The notes: generated from the letters alone by a model not told the origin. A stretch of 27,947 bases of DNA from Caryophanales bacterium UBA2253 (GCA_002347755.1 DDXT01000077.1:1-27947); one strand, 5' to 3'. Numbered from the stretch's first letter, positions 8,057 to 15,915 are shown. A program made the numbers and translations.

Positions 8057-8092
8057 AAGCCTTACGGAAAGAAAAATCCGGGAAGGCTTTTT
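8057..8092 (+). terminator. Rho-independent terminator ending the accessory island
   Basis: AAGCCTT (8057-8063) pairs with AAGGCTT (8083-8089), with an inner CGGA/TCCG pairing, and is followed by TTTTT. It separates the island from the promoter of the ECF operon. Confidence 0.65.
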
Positions 8093-8121
8093 ACATTGCG
8101 GCCGTGGATTTGCCTTATTGC

Positions 8122-8150
8122 TTGTAAATAATGAAAAAAAATGGTAAAAT
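8122..8150 (+). promoter_or_regulatory. SigA-type promoter of the ECF/truA operon
   Basis: TTGTAA (8122-8127), a 17-bp spacer, and TAAAAT (8145-8150) with TGG immediately before it (extended -10). The start codon at 8174 follows 24 bases later, with a GAGGT ribosome site between. Confidence 0.7.
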
Positions 8151-8173
8151 AACGCAATGCTGAGGTAAAGGAT

Positions 8174-8596
8174 ATGAAAAAGGTTGACATCTTAATCATC
8201 TTGATCGTGTTCGCTTTTTCCGTCATTCTCTACACCTTTTATTTTTCCAACCTTAGTCTGAGCAACGATCTGCTCGTCGAGATCACTTACCGAAACACGG
8301 TGGTGTACTCAGCCGAGCTGAAAGAAGGTACCGACATCATCGTCGAAATCACTTCGAAAGATCAAGTTTTGAGCGTTAAAGTCGGGGATGTAATCACCAA
8401 TTTTCCGATCGCTTCCAAAGCCGAGATCATCAACACCGTTCACATCACCAATGATCTGATCGAAATGGACGAAGCCAACTGCAAAAACAAATACTGCCTG
8501 CTGATGAAACTGAAACGTTCTTATCCGCAGCCGATCGTCTGCACCAACGGGATCATGGTTCGTTTGGTCACCAACGAAATAATCATCGAGGTATAA
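8174..8596 (+). CDS. NusG domain II-containing membrane-anchored protein
   Basis: A 140-residue protein with one N-terminal hydrophobic helix (about residues 4-26), followed by an extracytoplasmic beta-rich domain. The C-terminal pattern, ANCKNKYCLL ... PIVCTNGIMVRLV with Cys103, Cys108 and Cys123, is the hallmark of the NusG domain II family (Pfam 'NusG_II'), stand-alone proteins common in Firmicutes. These are often beside Gx-type or ECF transport genes. Their biochemical role is not established. The gene stops one base before the ecfA1 ATG, so it is co-transcribed and probably co-functional with the ECF importer, for instance as an accessory subunit; that last point is inference. Confidence 0.7.
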   Translation: MKKVDILIILIVFAFSVILYTFYFSNLSLSNDLLVEITYRNTVVYSAELKEGTDIIVEITSKDQVLSVKVGDVITNFPIASKAEIINTVHITNDLIEMDEANCKNKYCLLMKLKRSYPQPIVCTNGIMVRLVTNEIIIEV

Positions 8597-8597
8597 A

Positions 8598-9401
8598 ATG
8601 ATAAAAGCCGAACACATCAATTTTTCATACCGGCCGAATGAACTCGTGGTCAAGGATGTTTCCTTTTCCATCGAAAAAGGCGAGTTTGTTTGCATGATCG
8701 GTCATAACGGGAGCGGAAAGTCGACGATCGCCAAACTGCTGACCGGGCTGCTTCCGGTCGATTCCGGAGAGATCAGCATCGACGGAACCGTTCTGAACGA
8801 AAAGACGATCAATGATCTGCGTCAGCGGATCGGGATCGTTTTTCAGAATCCGGACAACCAGTTCGTGGGCGTCACCGTTCGCGATGACATTGCCTTCGGG
8901 CTCGAGAACCGGCAGATCGAAAGAACAACCATGTTAGAACTCATAGACAAATATTCAAAACTCGTCAAAATGGAAAACTTTCTGGATTACAATCCGGAAA
9001 ATCTATCCGGCGGAGAAAAACAGCGGGTCGCTCTGGCCGGGGTTTTGGCGACCGATCCGGACATCATCATCTTTGACGAAGCGACTTCGATGCTGGATCC
9101 GAAAGGGGTCAAAGAAGTCAACGATGTCATCAAAGAACTGAAAGGCCACAAGACCATCATTGCCATCACTCACAACCTGGACGAAGCGATCTATGCGGAC
9201 CGGGTCATCGTGCTGGCCGAAGGCCGGATCGTCATGAACGACGTTCCGAAAGCCGTTTTCATGCAAAAAGAACTGCTAAAATCCAGTTCGCTGGACATTC
9301 TGGAAAGCATGAAACTGATCGAATTGATCGAGAAAAATCCGAAACTGAATCATAAAAAAGAAATCGAGGAATTACTATGGGAATTGTCTTTTCAAAAGTA
9401 G
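8598..9401 (+). CDS. ecfA1: ECF transporter ATPase EcfA1
   Basis: A 267-residue ABC ATPase of the energy-coupling factor class, which hydrolyses ATP at the membrane's inner face to drive uptake of vitamins or metals through exchangeable S components. Visible motifs are Walker A GHNGSGKST (residues 35-43), the Q-loop in VFQNPDNQF, signature LSGGEKQRVAL (from 136), and Walker B DIIIFDEAT with Glu161 (155-163). The switch histidine is in ITHNLDEA. VFQNPDNQFVG is typical of the EcfA1 (CbiO) branch. The gene abuts the NusG-II gene upstream and overlaps ecfA2 by 25 bp, as expected for the two-ATPase module. Confidence 0.93.
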   Translation: MIKAEHINFSYRPNELVVKDVSFSIEKGEFVCMIGHNGSGKSTIAKLLTGLLPVDSGEISIDGTVLNEKTINDLRQRIGIVFQNPDNQFVGVTVRDDIAFGLENRQIERTTMLELIDKYSKLVKMENFLDYNPENLSGGEKQRVALAGVLATDPDIIIFDEATSMLDPKGVKEVNDVIKELKGHKTIIAITHNLDEAIYADRVIVLAEGRIVMNDVPKAVFMQKELLKSSSLDILESMKLIELIEKNPKLNHKKEIEELLWELSFQK

Positions 9402-10237
9402 CATTCGCATATTACCGTCCTCGCAAGAAACAATCGGTCCGCTTCGTGCTCGAGGACATTGATCTGAACATCGAGACCACCAATGAATTCATTGCTTTGG
9501 TCGGCCATACCGGCAGCGGAAAATCGACGTTGGTTCAGATGATGAACGCTTTGCTTCTGCCAACGGAAGGAAAACTGGAACTGCTCGGGAAAACCGTCAC
9601 GCCAACCTTGAAATTAAAACCGATCCGCGAAAAAATCGGGCTGGTCTTCCAGTTTCCGGAATATCAGGTCTTTGAGGAAACGGTGGCCAAGGAGATCGCC
9701 TTCGGTCCGAAGAATTTCGGAATGAAGGATTTGGAACAAAGGGCCAAAGAAGCTGCCGAAGTCATGGGCATCACCGGGCTTTTGGATCGCAGTCCGTTCA
9801 CGCTTTCCGGAGGCCAGCTTCGCAAAGTCGCCATCGCCAGCATTCTGGCTACCAATCCTGACGTTCTCATTCTTGACGAACCGACGGTCGGGCTGGATCC
9901 GCTCGGGAAAGACGATCTGCTTAAGTTTCTGAAGAATCTGAACGAAGCCATGAACAAAACGATCATCGTCATTACCCATGACATGGAAGTCGCATCCAAA
10001 TATGCCAAACGGATCATCGTGCTGAACCAAGGCCGCATCGTTTACAACGGTGACAAGAAGACCTTGTTCGCGATGGATGATCTTTTGGAAAAATACAATC
10101 TAAACTATCCGAACTCCGTGAAGATATTGCGCCAAATGGAAGCCAAATTCGGAGTCGGATTGGATGTGAACCAGCATTCGGTTTCAGACGCCTATGCGGA
10201 GATCGTCAAGAAATTCGGTGAAACCGATGAACAGTAA
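9377..10237 (+). CDS. ecfA2: ECF transporter ATPase EcfA2
   Basis: The second, non-identical ATPase of the ECF module, 286 residues. Walker A GHTGSGKST is at 43-51, the Q-loop region is VFQFPEYQVFEETV (the FQFPE form distinguishes EcfA2 from EcfA1), signature LSGGQLRKVAIA starts at 143, Walker B DVLILDEPT at 162-170, and the H-loop is VITHDME. It has the C-terminal extension usual for EcfA2. Its start lies inside the end of ecfA1, preceded by GAGGAATT. Its last 11 bases overlap ecfT. EcfA1 and EcfA2 form a heterodimer that docks on EcfT coupling helices. Confidence 0.93.
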   Translation: MGIVFSKVAFAYYRPRKKQSVRFVLEDIDLNIETTNEFIALVGHTGSGKSTLVQMMNALLLPTEGKLELLGKTVTPTLKLKPIREKIGLVFQFPEYQVFEETVAKEIAFGPKNFGMKDLEQRAKEAAEVMGITGLLDRSPFTLSGGQLRKVAIASILATNPDVLILDEPTVGLDPLGKDDLLKFLKNLNEAMNKTIIVITHDMEVASKYAKRIIVLNQGRIVYNGDKKTLFAMDDLLEKYNLNYPNSVKILRQMEAKFGVGLDVNQHSVSDAYAEIVKKFGETDEQ

Positions 10238-11207
10238 AGTCGTCTTCGGGCAGTATTACAATTCCGATTCCTGGCTGCATCGGCTGGATCCGCGCGCCAA
10301 GATCATTTCGATGTTCCTGATCATTGTTTCGCTGTTCCTCATCGAAAAGCTGACCGGCCTGCTAATCGCTTTTGGTCTGACGCTTATTTTGATTTTGTCC
10401 AGCCGAATCCCGTTTTCCAAGTTTCTGGCCAGCCTCAAAATGGTAGCGATGCTTTTGTTCATAACCGTGATCTTCCAAGTCATCTTAAGCAAGGGAACGG
10501 TGGCGTATTCGTTTCCGCTTCAGCTTAATTTGGTTAATTCGCTGATCATCGTGGTTTTATTCGTTTTATATTTTCTGTCCAAAAGAATAATCCGGAAATT
10601 CCGGTTCCTGTTGTTTTTGATGATTGTGGCAGGGGGGTTTTTGCTTCAACATTACCTGAAGATCGGGCCGGTGTTCGTAGATTATGATCTGACCGTTTAC
10701 CAAGACGGGATCTTCAATTCCTTGATCATCATCGCCCGGATCGTATCGCTCATCTTCATCTCATCGCTGCTGACTTTGACCACCAAACCGACTGAACTGA
10801 ACAACGGCTTGGAAGCTTTGGCCAAACCGCTGAAAAAACTGAAGATCAACGTCAGCGTCATGACCATGATGATCTCAATTTCTCTGCGGTTCATCCCGAC
10901 CCTGCTGAACGAAGCCGAAAAGATCCTGAAAGCTCAGGCGTCCCGGGGCGTTGATTTCAAAGAAAGCAAATTCAAAGACAAAATTACCCAGATCGTTTCG
11001 CTTTTGGTGCCGATGTTCGTCATTTCATACAAACGGGCGGGGGACCTCGCCGATGCGATGGAAGCGCGCGGCTACATTCCGGAAGCGACTCGGACCAGCA
11101 TCAATCTGCTCCGCTTCCGTTTCGCGGATGCATTGGTTTTGATCATGGCGCTTTTGATCTTCGGCGGTCTGATCTACCTGAAAGCGTCGGGTTTGTATGC
11201 GGTATAA
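10227..11207 (+). CDS. ecfT: ECF transporter transmembrane coupling protein EcfT (with extra loop/helices)
   Basis: The start was set at ATG 10227 because MNSKVVFGQYYNSDSWLHRLDPRAK matches the family N-terminus. An upstream in-frame ATG (10194) would add an unrelated peptide. The product is 326 residues and polytopic. Both Ala-Arg-Gly coupling motifs that contact the ATPases are present: ASRG at 238-241 and EARGY at 279-283. The family is usually about 265 residues. The excess is an insertion at about residues 95-150 containing two extra hydrophobic segments (SLIIVVLFVLYFLSK and RFLLFLMIVAGGFLL). The gene overlaps ecfA2 by 11 bp and truA by 11 bp. No S component is encoded beside it, so it is probably a group II, shared-module ECF transporter using S components elsewhere. 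Confidence 0.9.
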   Translation: MNSKVVFGQYYNSDSWLHRLDPRAKIISMFLIIVSLFLIEKLTGLLIAFGLTLILILSSRIPFSKFLASLKMVAMLLFITVIFQVILSKGTVAYSFPLQLNLVNSLIIVVLFVLYFLSKRIIRKFRFLLFLMIVAGGFLLQHYLKIGPVFVDYDLTVYQDGIFNSLIIIARIVSLIFISSLLTLTTKPTELNNGLEALAKPLKKLKINVSVMTMMISISLRFIPTLLNEAEKILKAQASRGVDFKESKFKDKITQIVSLLVPMFVISYKRAGDLADAMEARGYIPEATRTSINLLRFRFADALVLIMALLIFGGLIYLKASGLYAV

Positions 11208-11979
11208 ATGCACGATCGCCTATGACGGAACCAACTTCCACGGGTTTCAGACGCAAAAAAGAGGTCTTCGGACCGTTCAGGAAGAACTGGAAGCCGTTTT
11301 GCTGACCATAAACAAAGTCAAAACCAATGTTTACGCTTCCGGCAGGACCGATACCGGGGTTCACGCTTACGGTCAGGTGTTTCATTTTGATTCAGACATT
11401 GACATGCCTGAAGAAAACATGCGAAACGCCATCAATACCCGGCTTCCGCGGGACGCTTACGTGACCAAAGTCGAAAAAGTGAGCCGGGAATTCCATGCCC
11501 GGTTCAGCGCGATCTCCAAAGAATACCATTATCTGATCGACTTCGGGGAATACGATCCGTTCCAAAAGGACTACCGTTTCTTTTGTCATTACCAACATGA
11601 TCTTCCGCTTTTCAAAGCGGCCATGATGCAATTTTTGGGAGTCCACGATTTTCGTTCGTTCACGAAAAACAAGAGCCTTACCGACACGGTTCGGGAGATC
11701 CAGTCGATCGAATTCGAAGAAAAAGGAACGCTTCTCACCATCAAGATCCGCGGTTCGGGTTTCATGCACAACATGGTTCGAATTTTGGTTGCCATGGCGC
11801 TGGAAGTGGGTAGGAATAAAATCACCTTGGATCAGCTAAAGTTCATCATGGACCAAAAAAACCGGGTATTTTCGCCTAAAATCCTGCCTTCGTCCGGTTT
11901 GTATCTCGTTTCGGTCTTTTATCCGGAAAACCCGAAATTTGATCCGAACCCCTCGGGAAGCATTATAAAAACCGAATGA
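11197..11979 (+). CDS. truA: tRNA pseudouridine(38-40) synthase TruA
   Basis: A 260-residue enzyme that isomerises uridines 38-40 in the anticodon arm of tRNAs. The catalytic aspartate is Asp52 in the SGRTDTGVHAYGQ motif. Other family features are the AYDGTNFHGFQTQ N-terminus, the REFHARFSAISKEYHY segment and the RGSGFMHNMVRILV C-terminal motif. Length is normal. ATG 11197 overlaps the end of ecfT, so it is translationally coupled. The ecfA1-ecfA2-ecfT-truA order is conserved in Bacilli, where rplM-rpsI usually follow. Here a terminator follows instead. Confidence 0.95.
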   Translation: MRYKCTIAYDGTNFHGFQTQKRGLRTVQEELEAVLLTINKVKTNVYASGRTDTGVHAYGQVFHFDSDIDMPEENMRNAINTRLPRDAYVTKVEKVSREFHARFSAISKEYHYLIDFGEYDPFQKDYRFFCHYQHDLPLFKAAMMQFLGVHDFRSFTKNKSLTDTVREIQSIEFEEKGTLLTIKIRGSGFMHNMVRILVAMALEVGRNKITLDQLKFIMDQKNRVFSPKILPSSGLYLVSVFYPENPKFDPNPSGSIIKTE

Positions 11980-12019
11980 GAACTCTTGATTGAGAATCAG
12001 AGCATCATTCGGTTTTTTT
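11969..12019. terminator. Bidirectional terminator between truA and the metal transporter
   Basis: AAACCGAATGA (11969-11979) pairs perfectly with TCATTCGGTTT (12005-12015). An inner CTCTTGATT/AATCAGAG pairing extends the hairpin. T tracts lie on both sides: TTTTTTT on the plus strand at 12013-12019, and AAAAA at 11967-11971, which is a T tract for the minus strand. The stems overlap the stop codons of both convergent genes. Confidence 0.85.
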
Positions 12020-12916
12020 GGCGTTTCTTTCTTCGGTTCCTTCGCGGATGTACCGGATCTTTCGGATCCGCGAGAAAGCCATGATCAGAAGCAGGATGGC
12101 AATGTTGAATAAGACGATGGTTGAGCCGGTCGGCAGGTTCAGATAGTAGCTGAAAGTGAATCCGAAGACGATTGAGATCTCCGAAAAGATGACCGAGGAC
12201 ACGATGGTGTTCTTGAAAGAGTCCCCGACCAGGATCGCGGCCGCAACCGGGATGATCATTAAGGAAGATATGAGCAGGACCCCGACCAGATCGATGAAAA
12301 TCGAGATGACGAGGGCCAAAACGACGGTGATGGCCAGTTGGATGAATTTGACGTTTATCCCCGAGATCCGGGCATAGACTTCATCAAAGCACAGGCAAAC
12401 GATCTTTTTGTAAAAAACGATGGCCAAGATGATGACGGCGGCGCTCAAGGCCACGATCATGATGATGTCTTGGCCGCTGATGCTGTAGATTGATCCGAAC
12501 AGCAGTCCGTTCGTCCAGTTCGTGGAGATGCCGGGGGTCAGATAGATGAACAATCCGCTTAAGGCGACTCCGAAACTCATTAGGATCGGCATGGACAATT
12601 CCTTGTAGTTCTTATAAAAACCGCGCAGTTTTTCGATGATGAACGTTCCCGCGACGCTGAAGACCACGCCCATGAGGATTGGGTCGAAAGCGAAGAAATC
12701 GGAATTGATCAGCTTCGAGAGGAAGACGCCGATGGCCACGCCCGCCAAACTGAAGTGGCTGAGGGTGTCGGCGATTAAAGACAGACGGCGGATGACGACG
12801 ACGGTTCCGATCAGCGGGGCCAAGAGCCCGATGCAGATGCCGGCGAAGAAGGCATAGCGGTAGAACGGCGAATCAATGAGGCTCTGAAAGATGTTGGTGA
12901 GGATGATCATTGCCAT
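12005..12916 (-). CDS. znuB: Metal ABC transporter permease, ZnuB/MntB type
   Basis: A 303-residue polytopic protein of the ABC-3 family (zinc/manganese permeases). The opening YAFFAGICIGLLAPLIGTVVVIRRLSLIADTLSHFSLAGVAIG is the family signature: RRLSLIADTLSH is the conserved cytoplasmic loop. About eight hydrophobic segments follow, and the tail is charged (RKIRYIREGTEER). The ATG at 12916 is preferred to the one at 12910 because GGAGG lies seven bases before it. The start overlaps the end of znuC by 10 bp. The metal (Zn, Mn or Fe) cannot be decided from sequence. No periplasmic-type binding lipoprotein (ZnuA) is encoded nearby. Confidence 0.88.
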   Translation of the reverse strand: MAMIILTNIFQSLIDSPFYRYAFFAGICIGLLAPLIGTVVVIRRLSLIADTLSHFSLAGVAIGVFLSKLINSDFFAFDPILMGVVFSVAGTFIIEKLRGFYKNYKELSMPILMSFGVALSGLFIYLTPGISTNWTNGLLFGSIYSISGQDIIMIVALSAAVIILAIVFYKKIVCLCFDEVYARISGINVKFIQLAITVVLALVISIFIDLVGVLLISSLMIIPVAAAILVGDSFKNTIVSSVIFSEISIVFGFTFSYYLNLPTGSTIVLFNIAILLLIMAFSRIRKIRYIREGTEERNAKKTE

Positions 12917-13554
12917 TGGTCAGCCTCCAAGAATTTATAATCGCCCAGTTCGCTCATGGCGAGGACGTAATCGGTCAGTTCGCGGACAAAATCGACTTCG
13001 TGAGTGGAGATGATGATCGTGACGCCGCGGGCTTTGAGATCGCCGAGGATCTTGACCAGGGCTTTGATGTTTTCAGAATCAACGCCGACGGTCGGTTCGT
13101 CCATGATCAGAAGCTTGGGATTGTTTAGCAGCGCCCGGGCAATAAAGATCCGTTGGAGCTGACCGCCGGAAAGGGTGTTGATGTTGTCCCGGTAAAACTG
13201 GTTGATGTCCAGGGAGTTGATGACGGAGGTGTAATAAGCGTCTTTGCGTTTGAGATATGAAGAGGTCAGGACTTCGGAGACGGTGATCGGAAATTCGTAA
13301 CTGAATTCGATCCTTTGGGGAACGTAGCCGATGTTTTGAAATTTCCGGATGCTGTTGATGTCCGCGTCATCCAAATAGATGGAATTGTCACTGACTTTCA
13401 GGATCTTTAACAAGCATTTGATGAAGGTGCTTTTTCCCGAACCGTTTCGGCCGACGACGGTCAAAAATTCGCCGTCTTCAAGCTTGAAATTAAGCTTGTT
13501 GAGAACGATCTTCTGGGTGTAAGCAAAAGATAAATTGTTGACATTGACGCGCAT
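12907..13554 (-). CDS. znuC: Metal ABC transporter ATP-binding protein, ZnuC/MntA type
   Basis: A 215-residue ABC ATPase. The start was chosen at 13554 (MRVNVNNLSFAY) because AGGTGGTG lies just upstream and a promoter fits upstream of that. A longer in-frame extension to 13959 would run antisense through tmk and carries no family similarity. Visible motifs are Walker A GRNGSGKST, Q-loop GYVPQR, signature LSGGQLQRIFIARALL, Walker B LLIMDEPTVG, and H-loop ISTHEVD. YVPQ is characteristic of the zinc/manganese subfamily. It forms a transporter with the overlapping permease gene. No Zur or MntR regulator is in the window. Confidence 0.9.
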   Translation of the reverse strand: MRVNVNNLSFAYTQKIVLNKLNFKLEDGEFLTVVGRNGSGKSTFIKCLLKILKVSDNSIYLDDADINSIRKFQNIGYVPQRIEFSYEFPITVSEVLTSSYLKRKDAYYTSVINSLDINQFYRDNINTLSGGQLQRIFIARALLNNPKLLIMDEPTVGVDSENIKALVKILGDLKARGVTIIISTHEVDFVRELTDYVLAMSELGDYKFLEADQWQ

Positions 13555-13573
13555 GACATCACCACCTGCGGAT

Positions 13574-13602
13574 ATTTTAACACAATTCAAAACAGATGAC
13601 AA
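13574..13602 (-). promoter_or_regulatory. SigA-type promoter of znuCB
   Basis: Read on the minus strand: TTGTCA (13602-13597), a 17-bp spacer, TAAAAT (13579-13574). It lies 20 bases before the znuC start. A metal-regulator operator was looked for and no convincing one was seen. Confidence 0.8.
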
Positions 13603-13731
13603 GGAGAACGAAAAATAATTTAGTTGTTTTAAAATTTCTTTTTTTGAATCTTCGGGAGGAAAACCATTTCTTTTTTTGAAGAAATGTGAGATAATGAACC
13701 ATAGAAAATATTTAAGATCGCGAGGTTCTTT

Positions 13732-14358
13732 ATGAGCATGTTCATTACTTTCGAAGGCGGAGAAGGCAGCGGGAAAACCACGGTCATCAACCGGCTGATG
13801 AGCGAACTGTCCGGCCTTGGTTATCCGGTCGTGAAGACCCGCGAACCGGGGGGCAGCAAGATCGCGGAAGAGATCCGCCGGATCATCCTGAATGTTGACA
13901 ATGTAGCCATGGATTACCGCACCGAAGCCCTGCTTTACGCGGCCAGCCGGCGGCAGCATCTGACCGAAGTCATTCTTCCGAATCTAAAAAAAGAAAACGT
14001 CGTTCTCTGCGACCGGTTCATCGATTCCTCTTTGGCTTATCAAGGACATGCCCGGAATTTGGGGATCAAAGCCGTCTATGACCTCAACATGTATGCCACC
14101 GAAGGCCTGCTTCCCGATCTGACCTTTTTCATCGACGTGGATCCCGCCATCGGGCTGCAGCGGATCGCCAAAGCCCACCGGGACGTAGACCGCTTGGACT
14201 TGGAAAAAGGCGATTTTCACAAACTCGTCCGCGAGGGTTATCAGGAAGTCGCGAAAATGTTCCCCGACCGGATCGTTACCATTGACGGAAACCAGGACGT
14301 GGAAACCATTTGCTCACAAATTTTAGGAATAATCCAAAAACGGCTTAACGCCCAATAA
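13732..14358 (+). CDS. tmk: Thymidylate kinase
   Basis: A 208-residue enzyme that phosphorylates dTMP to dTDP. The P-loop is FEGGEGSGKTT (about residues 6-16), followed by TREPGGSKIAEEIR. The DRF motif is in CDRFIDSSLAYQGHAR, and FIDVDPAIGLQR precedes the LID region. Length is normal. ATG 13732 is favoured over ATG 13738 because GAGGT is about six bases upstream. A GATAAT box at 13690-13695 is the likely -10, with only a weak -35. In Bacilli tmk leads the yaaQ-yaaR-holB-yaaT cluster; here a terminator and an inverted TM2 gene separate it from holB. Confidence 0.95.
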   Translation: MSMFITFEGGEGSGKTTVINRLMSELSGLGYPVVKTREPGGSKIAEEIRRIILNVDNVAMDYRTEALLYAASRRQHLTEVILPNLKKENVVLCDRFIDSSLAYQGHARNLGIKAVYDLNMYATEGLLPDLTFFIDVDPAIGLQRIAKAHRDVDRLDLEKGDFHKLVREGYQEVAKMFPDRIVTIDGNQDVETICSQILGIIQKRLNAQ

Positions 14359-14385
14359 AAAATCAGACCGAGATCTGATTTTTTT
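14357..14385. terminator. Bidirectional terminator between tmk and the TM2 gene
   Basis: AAATCAGA pairs with TCTGATTT around CCGAGA. There are A and T tracts on both outer sides, so it works for both convergent genes. Confidence 0.85.
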
Positions 14386-14390
14386 AAGCT

Positions 14391-14720
14391 TTAGTTCTTG
14401 CCGTATTTTTCGATGAAATCCGCGTCGGTCATCGTCAAAAGCAAGATGCCTTCGATTAAGCCGATGATGGAAGGAATTCCGGTCCAGCAGAACAGCAGAT
14501 AGACGACGCCGAGTCCGGTTTGTCCCAAATAGAATTTGTGAATTCCGAAACCGCCGAGCAGGATCCCGAACAGGCCGGCGACCATTTTACTCTTGCCGTT
14601 GGGAGCGGTGGCTGCGAATGGATCTTTCTTGGCTTTACCGCCAACCAAAACGCCGCATTTCAGACATACCTCTTGATCTTCGCTTAATTCGGCTCCGCAG
14701 TTGCTACAAAATTTTGCCAT
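14391..14720 (-). CDS. Zinc-ribbon + TM2 domain membrane protein
   Basis: A 109-residue protein. An N-terminal zinc ribbon (Cys5, Cys8, Cys19, Cys22 in FCSNCGAELSEDQEVCLKCG) is followed by a linker (about 25-40) and a TM2 domain (about 42-100). The TM2 domain has two helices joined by a short turn; the conserved GIHKFYLGQTGLG signature and DAD motif (TDADFIEKYG) are present. TM2 proteins are widespread small membrane proteins without a settled biochemical role. GGAGATAA precedes the ATG, and a strong extended -10 promoter lies upstream. It stands alone, inverted within a conserved housekeeping cluster, which suggests insertion after the cluster formed. Confidence 0.85.
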   Translation of the reverse strand: MAKFCSNCGAELSEDQEVCLKCGVLVGGKAKKDPFAATAPNGKSKMVAGLFGILLGGFGIHKFYLGQTGLGVVYLLFCWTGIPSIIGLIEGILLLTMTDADFIEKYGKN

Positions 14721-14747
14721 ATGTTATCTCCTTTACTTTCCGAAATC

Positions 14748-14775
14748 ATTATAACAAATTTTAGAAATATTGCAA
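14748..14775 (-). promoter_or_regulatory. Promoter of the TM2 gene
   Basis: Minus strand: TTGCAA (14775-14770), a 16-bp spacer, and TATAAT (14753-14748) preceded by TGT, giving an extended -10. It lies 28 bases upstream of the start codon. Confidence 0.75.
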
Positions 14776-14868
14776 TAAAATATTCAAGCGATTCCGCTTG
14801 AAAATTGATCGACCCCAAGATTCAAAAATATCAAAGGGGTCAATAAGTTTCGAAATGCATGCTTTATG

Positions 14869-14897
14869 TTGTGTTTCGGCGTTTTTTTTGTTATAAT
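14869..14897 (+). promoter_or_regulatory. Promoter of the holB-ricT-trmN6 unit
   Basis: TTGTGT (14869-14874), a 17-bp spacer containing a T8 run, and TATAAT (14892-14897) preceded by TGT (extended -10). The ribosome site AAGGAGG follows at about 14909-14915. Two hairpins lie upstream (14783-14802 and 14811-14841). Confidence 0.75.
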
Positions 14898-14922
14898 ACA
14901 TAATATACAAGGAGGAACGGGA

Positions 14923-15915
14923 ATGAATTTTGATGGACTTTTCAAAAATCAAAAAAAAGTGGTCAAACTATTTCAAAACAGTTTGAAAAAAGACCGTTTC
15001 GTCCATACCTACTTGTTTGAGGGCGTGAAAGGAACGTCCAAACTCGAAGCCGCTTATTATTTCGCGGCCATGATGCTTTGCGACGGAGAAAAGAAACCTT
15101 GCCTGCAGTGTGACAATTGCAAGAAAGTTTTAAAAGGGATGCACCCCAGCGTTTTTCTGCTGACTCCCGATAACGGCATGATCAAAAAAGAACAGGCCGA
15201 AGCGCTCCAAAAAGAATTCTCGCTGACCGCCCTAGCCGAAGGGCGCCGGATCTACATCATCGACGAGATAGACAAAGCCAACCCGAGCGCGGCCAACTCG
15301 CTTCTGAAGATCCTCGAAGATCTTGGCAGCGATAATTATGTCATCATGACCACCGAAAGCATTGATTCCGTCATTTCCACGATCCGCTCCCGAGCCCAGA
15401 TCATCTCCTTTGATCGGCTTCCGGCCGAAACCGTGGCGGCCGATCTGATCGCCCGGGGCTTTGAAGAAGAAACCGCCCGGGTCTTTGCCAATCTTTCGAA
15501 CAGCGCCGAAGAAGTCACCGAATTGCTTCGGGACGAGAAGATCCTGCCGATTTTCGAACTGGCGAAAAAAGTCGGGATCAGTTGCGTGAACGGGGATGTA
15601 GCGCCGCTTCTGACGATGTTTTCGGAAGGCGATTGTTTGCTTCGCGAACCGGACCGGAAATACCACCAGCTGTTCATGGATCTTTTGGTCTCGCTTTGCA
15701 ATGACAAACTCTATTTCGTCACTGACCAGATCGATCGGATCTCCTATCGGTCGACCATGCAGATCATCAGCGAATTCATGAACAAAAACCAGGAGAAAGT
15801 GATCGGCGAACTGGAGACCATCCTGAAATTCAAACAAAGGTTAAAATACAACGTCAATCTCGAACTGATGTATGCGCAGATGTTCGTGGAGCTAAAAAAC
15901 ATAATGAAAGCGTGA
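14923..15915 (+). CDS. holB: DNA polymerase III subunit delta-prime
   Basis: A 330-residue clamp-loader subunit that helps load the sliding clamp during replication. The start ATG 14923 was chosen because AAGGAGGAACGGG precedes it and MNFDGLFKNQKKV fits the family. An in-frame ATG at 14866 lies upstream of the promoter. Four zinc-binding cysteines are seen (Cys53, Cys60, Cys63, Cys66 in CDGEKKPCLQCDNC). The P-loop is degenerate (EGVKGTSKLEAA), as expected for the ATPase-dead delta-prime. IIDEIDKANPSAANSLLKILED and the ST-x-RSRAQ sensor-1/arginine region are present. The gene lies in the Bacilli cluster, 7 bases from ricT. Confidence 0.92.
   Translation: MNFDGLFKNQKKVVKLFQNSLKKDRFVHTYLFEGVKGTSKLEAAYYFAAMMLCDGEKKPCLQCDNCKKVLKGMHPSVFLLTPDNGMIKKEQAEALQKEFSLTALAEGRRIYIIDEIDKANPSAANSLLKILEDLGSDNYVIMTTESIDSVISTIRSRAQIISFDRLPAETVAADLIARGFEEETARVFANLSNSAEEVTELLRDEKILPIFELAKKVGISCVNGDVAPLLTMFSEGDCLLREPDRKYHQLFMDLLVSLCNDKLYFVTDQIDRISYRSTMQIISEFMNKNQEKVIGELETILKFKQRLKYNVNLELMYAQMFVELKNIMKA

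Noticed and set aside
13664..13686. Terminator upstream of tmk (CATTTCTT/AAGAAATG hairpin)
   Set aside because: The T run is in the loop rather than after the stem, and no transcript would end there. It may be incidental to the T-rich promoter region.
13555..13959. N-terminal extension of ZnuC to 350 residues
   Set aside because: The extension is antisense to tmk, has no domain similarity, and a promoter and ribosome site support the start at 13554.
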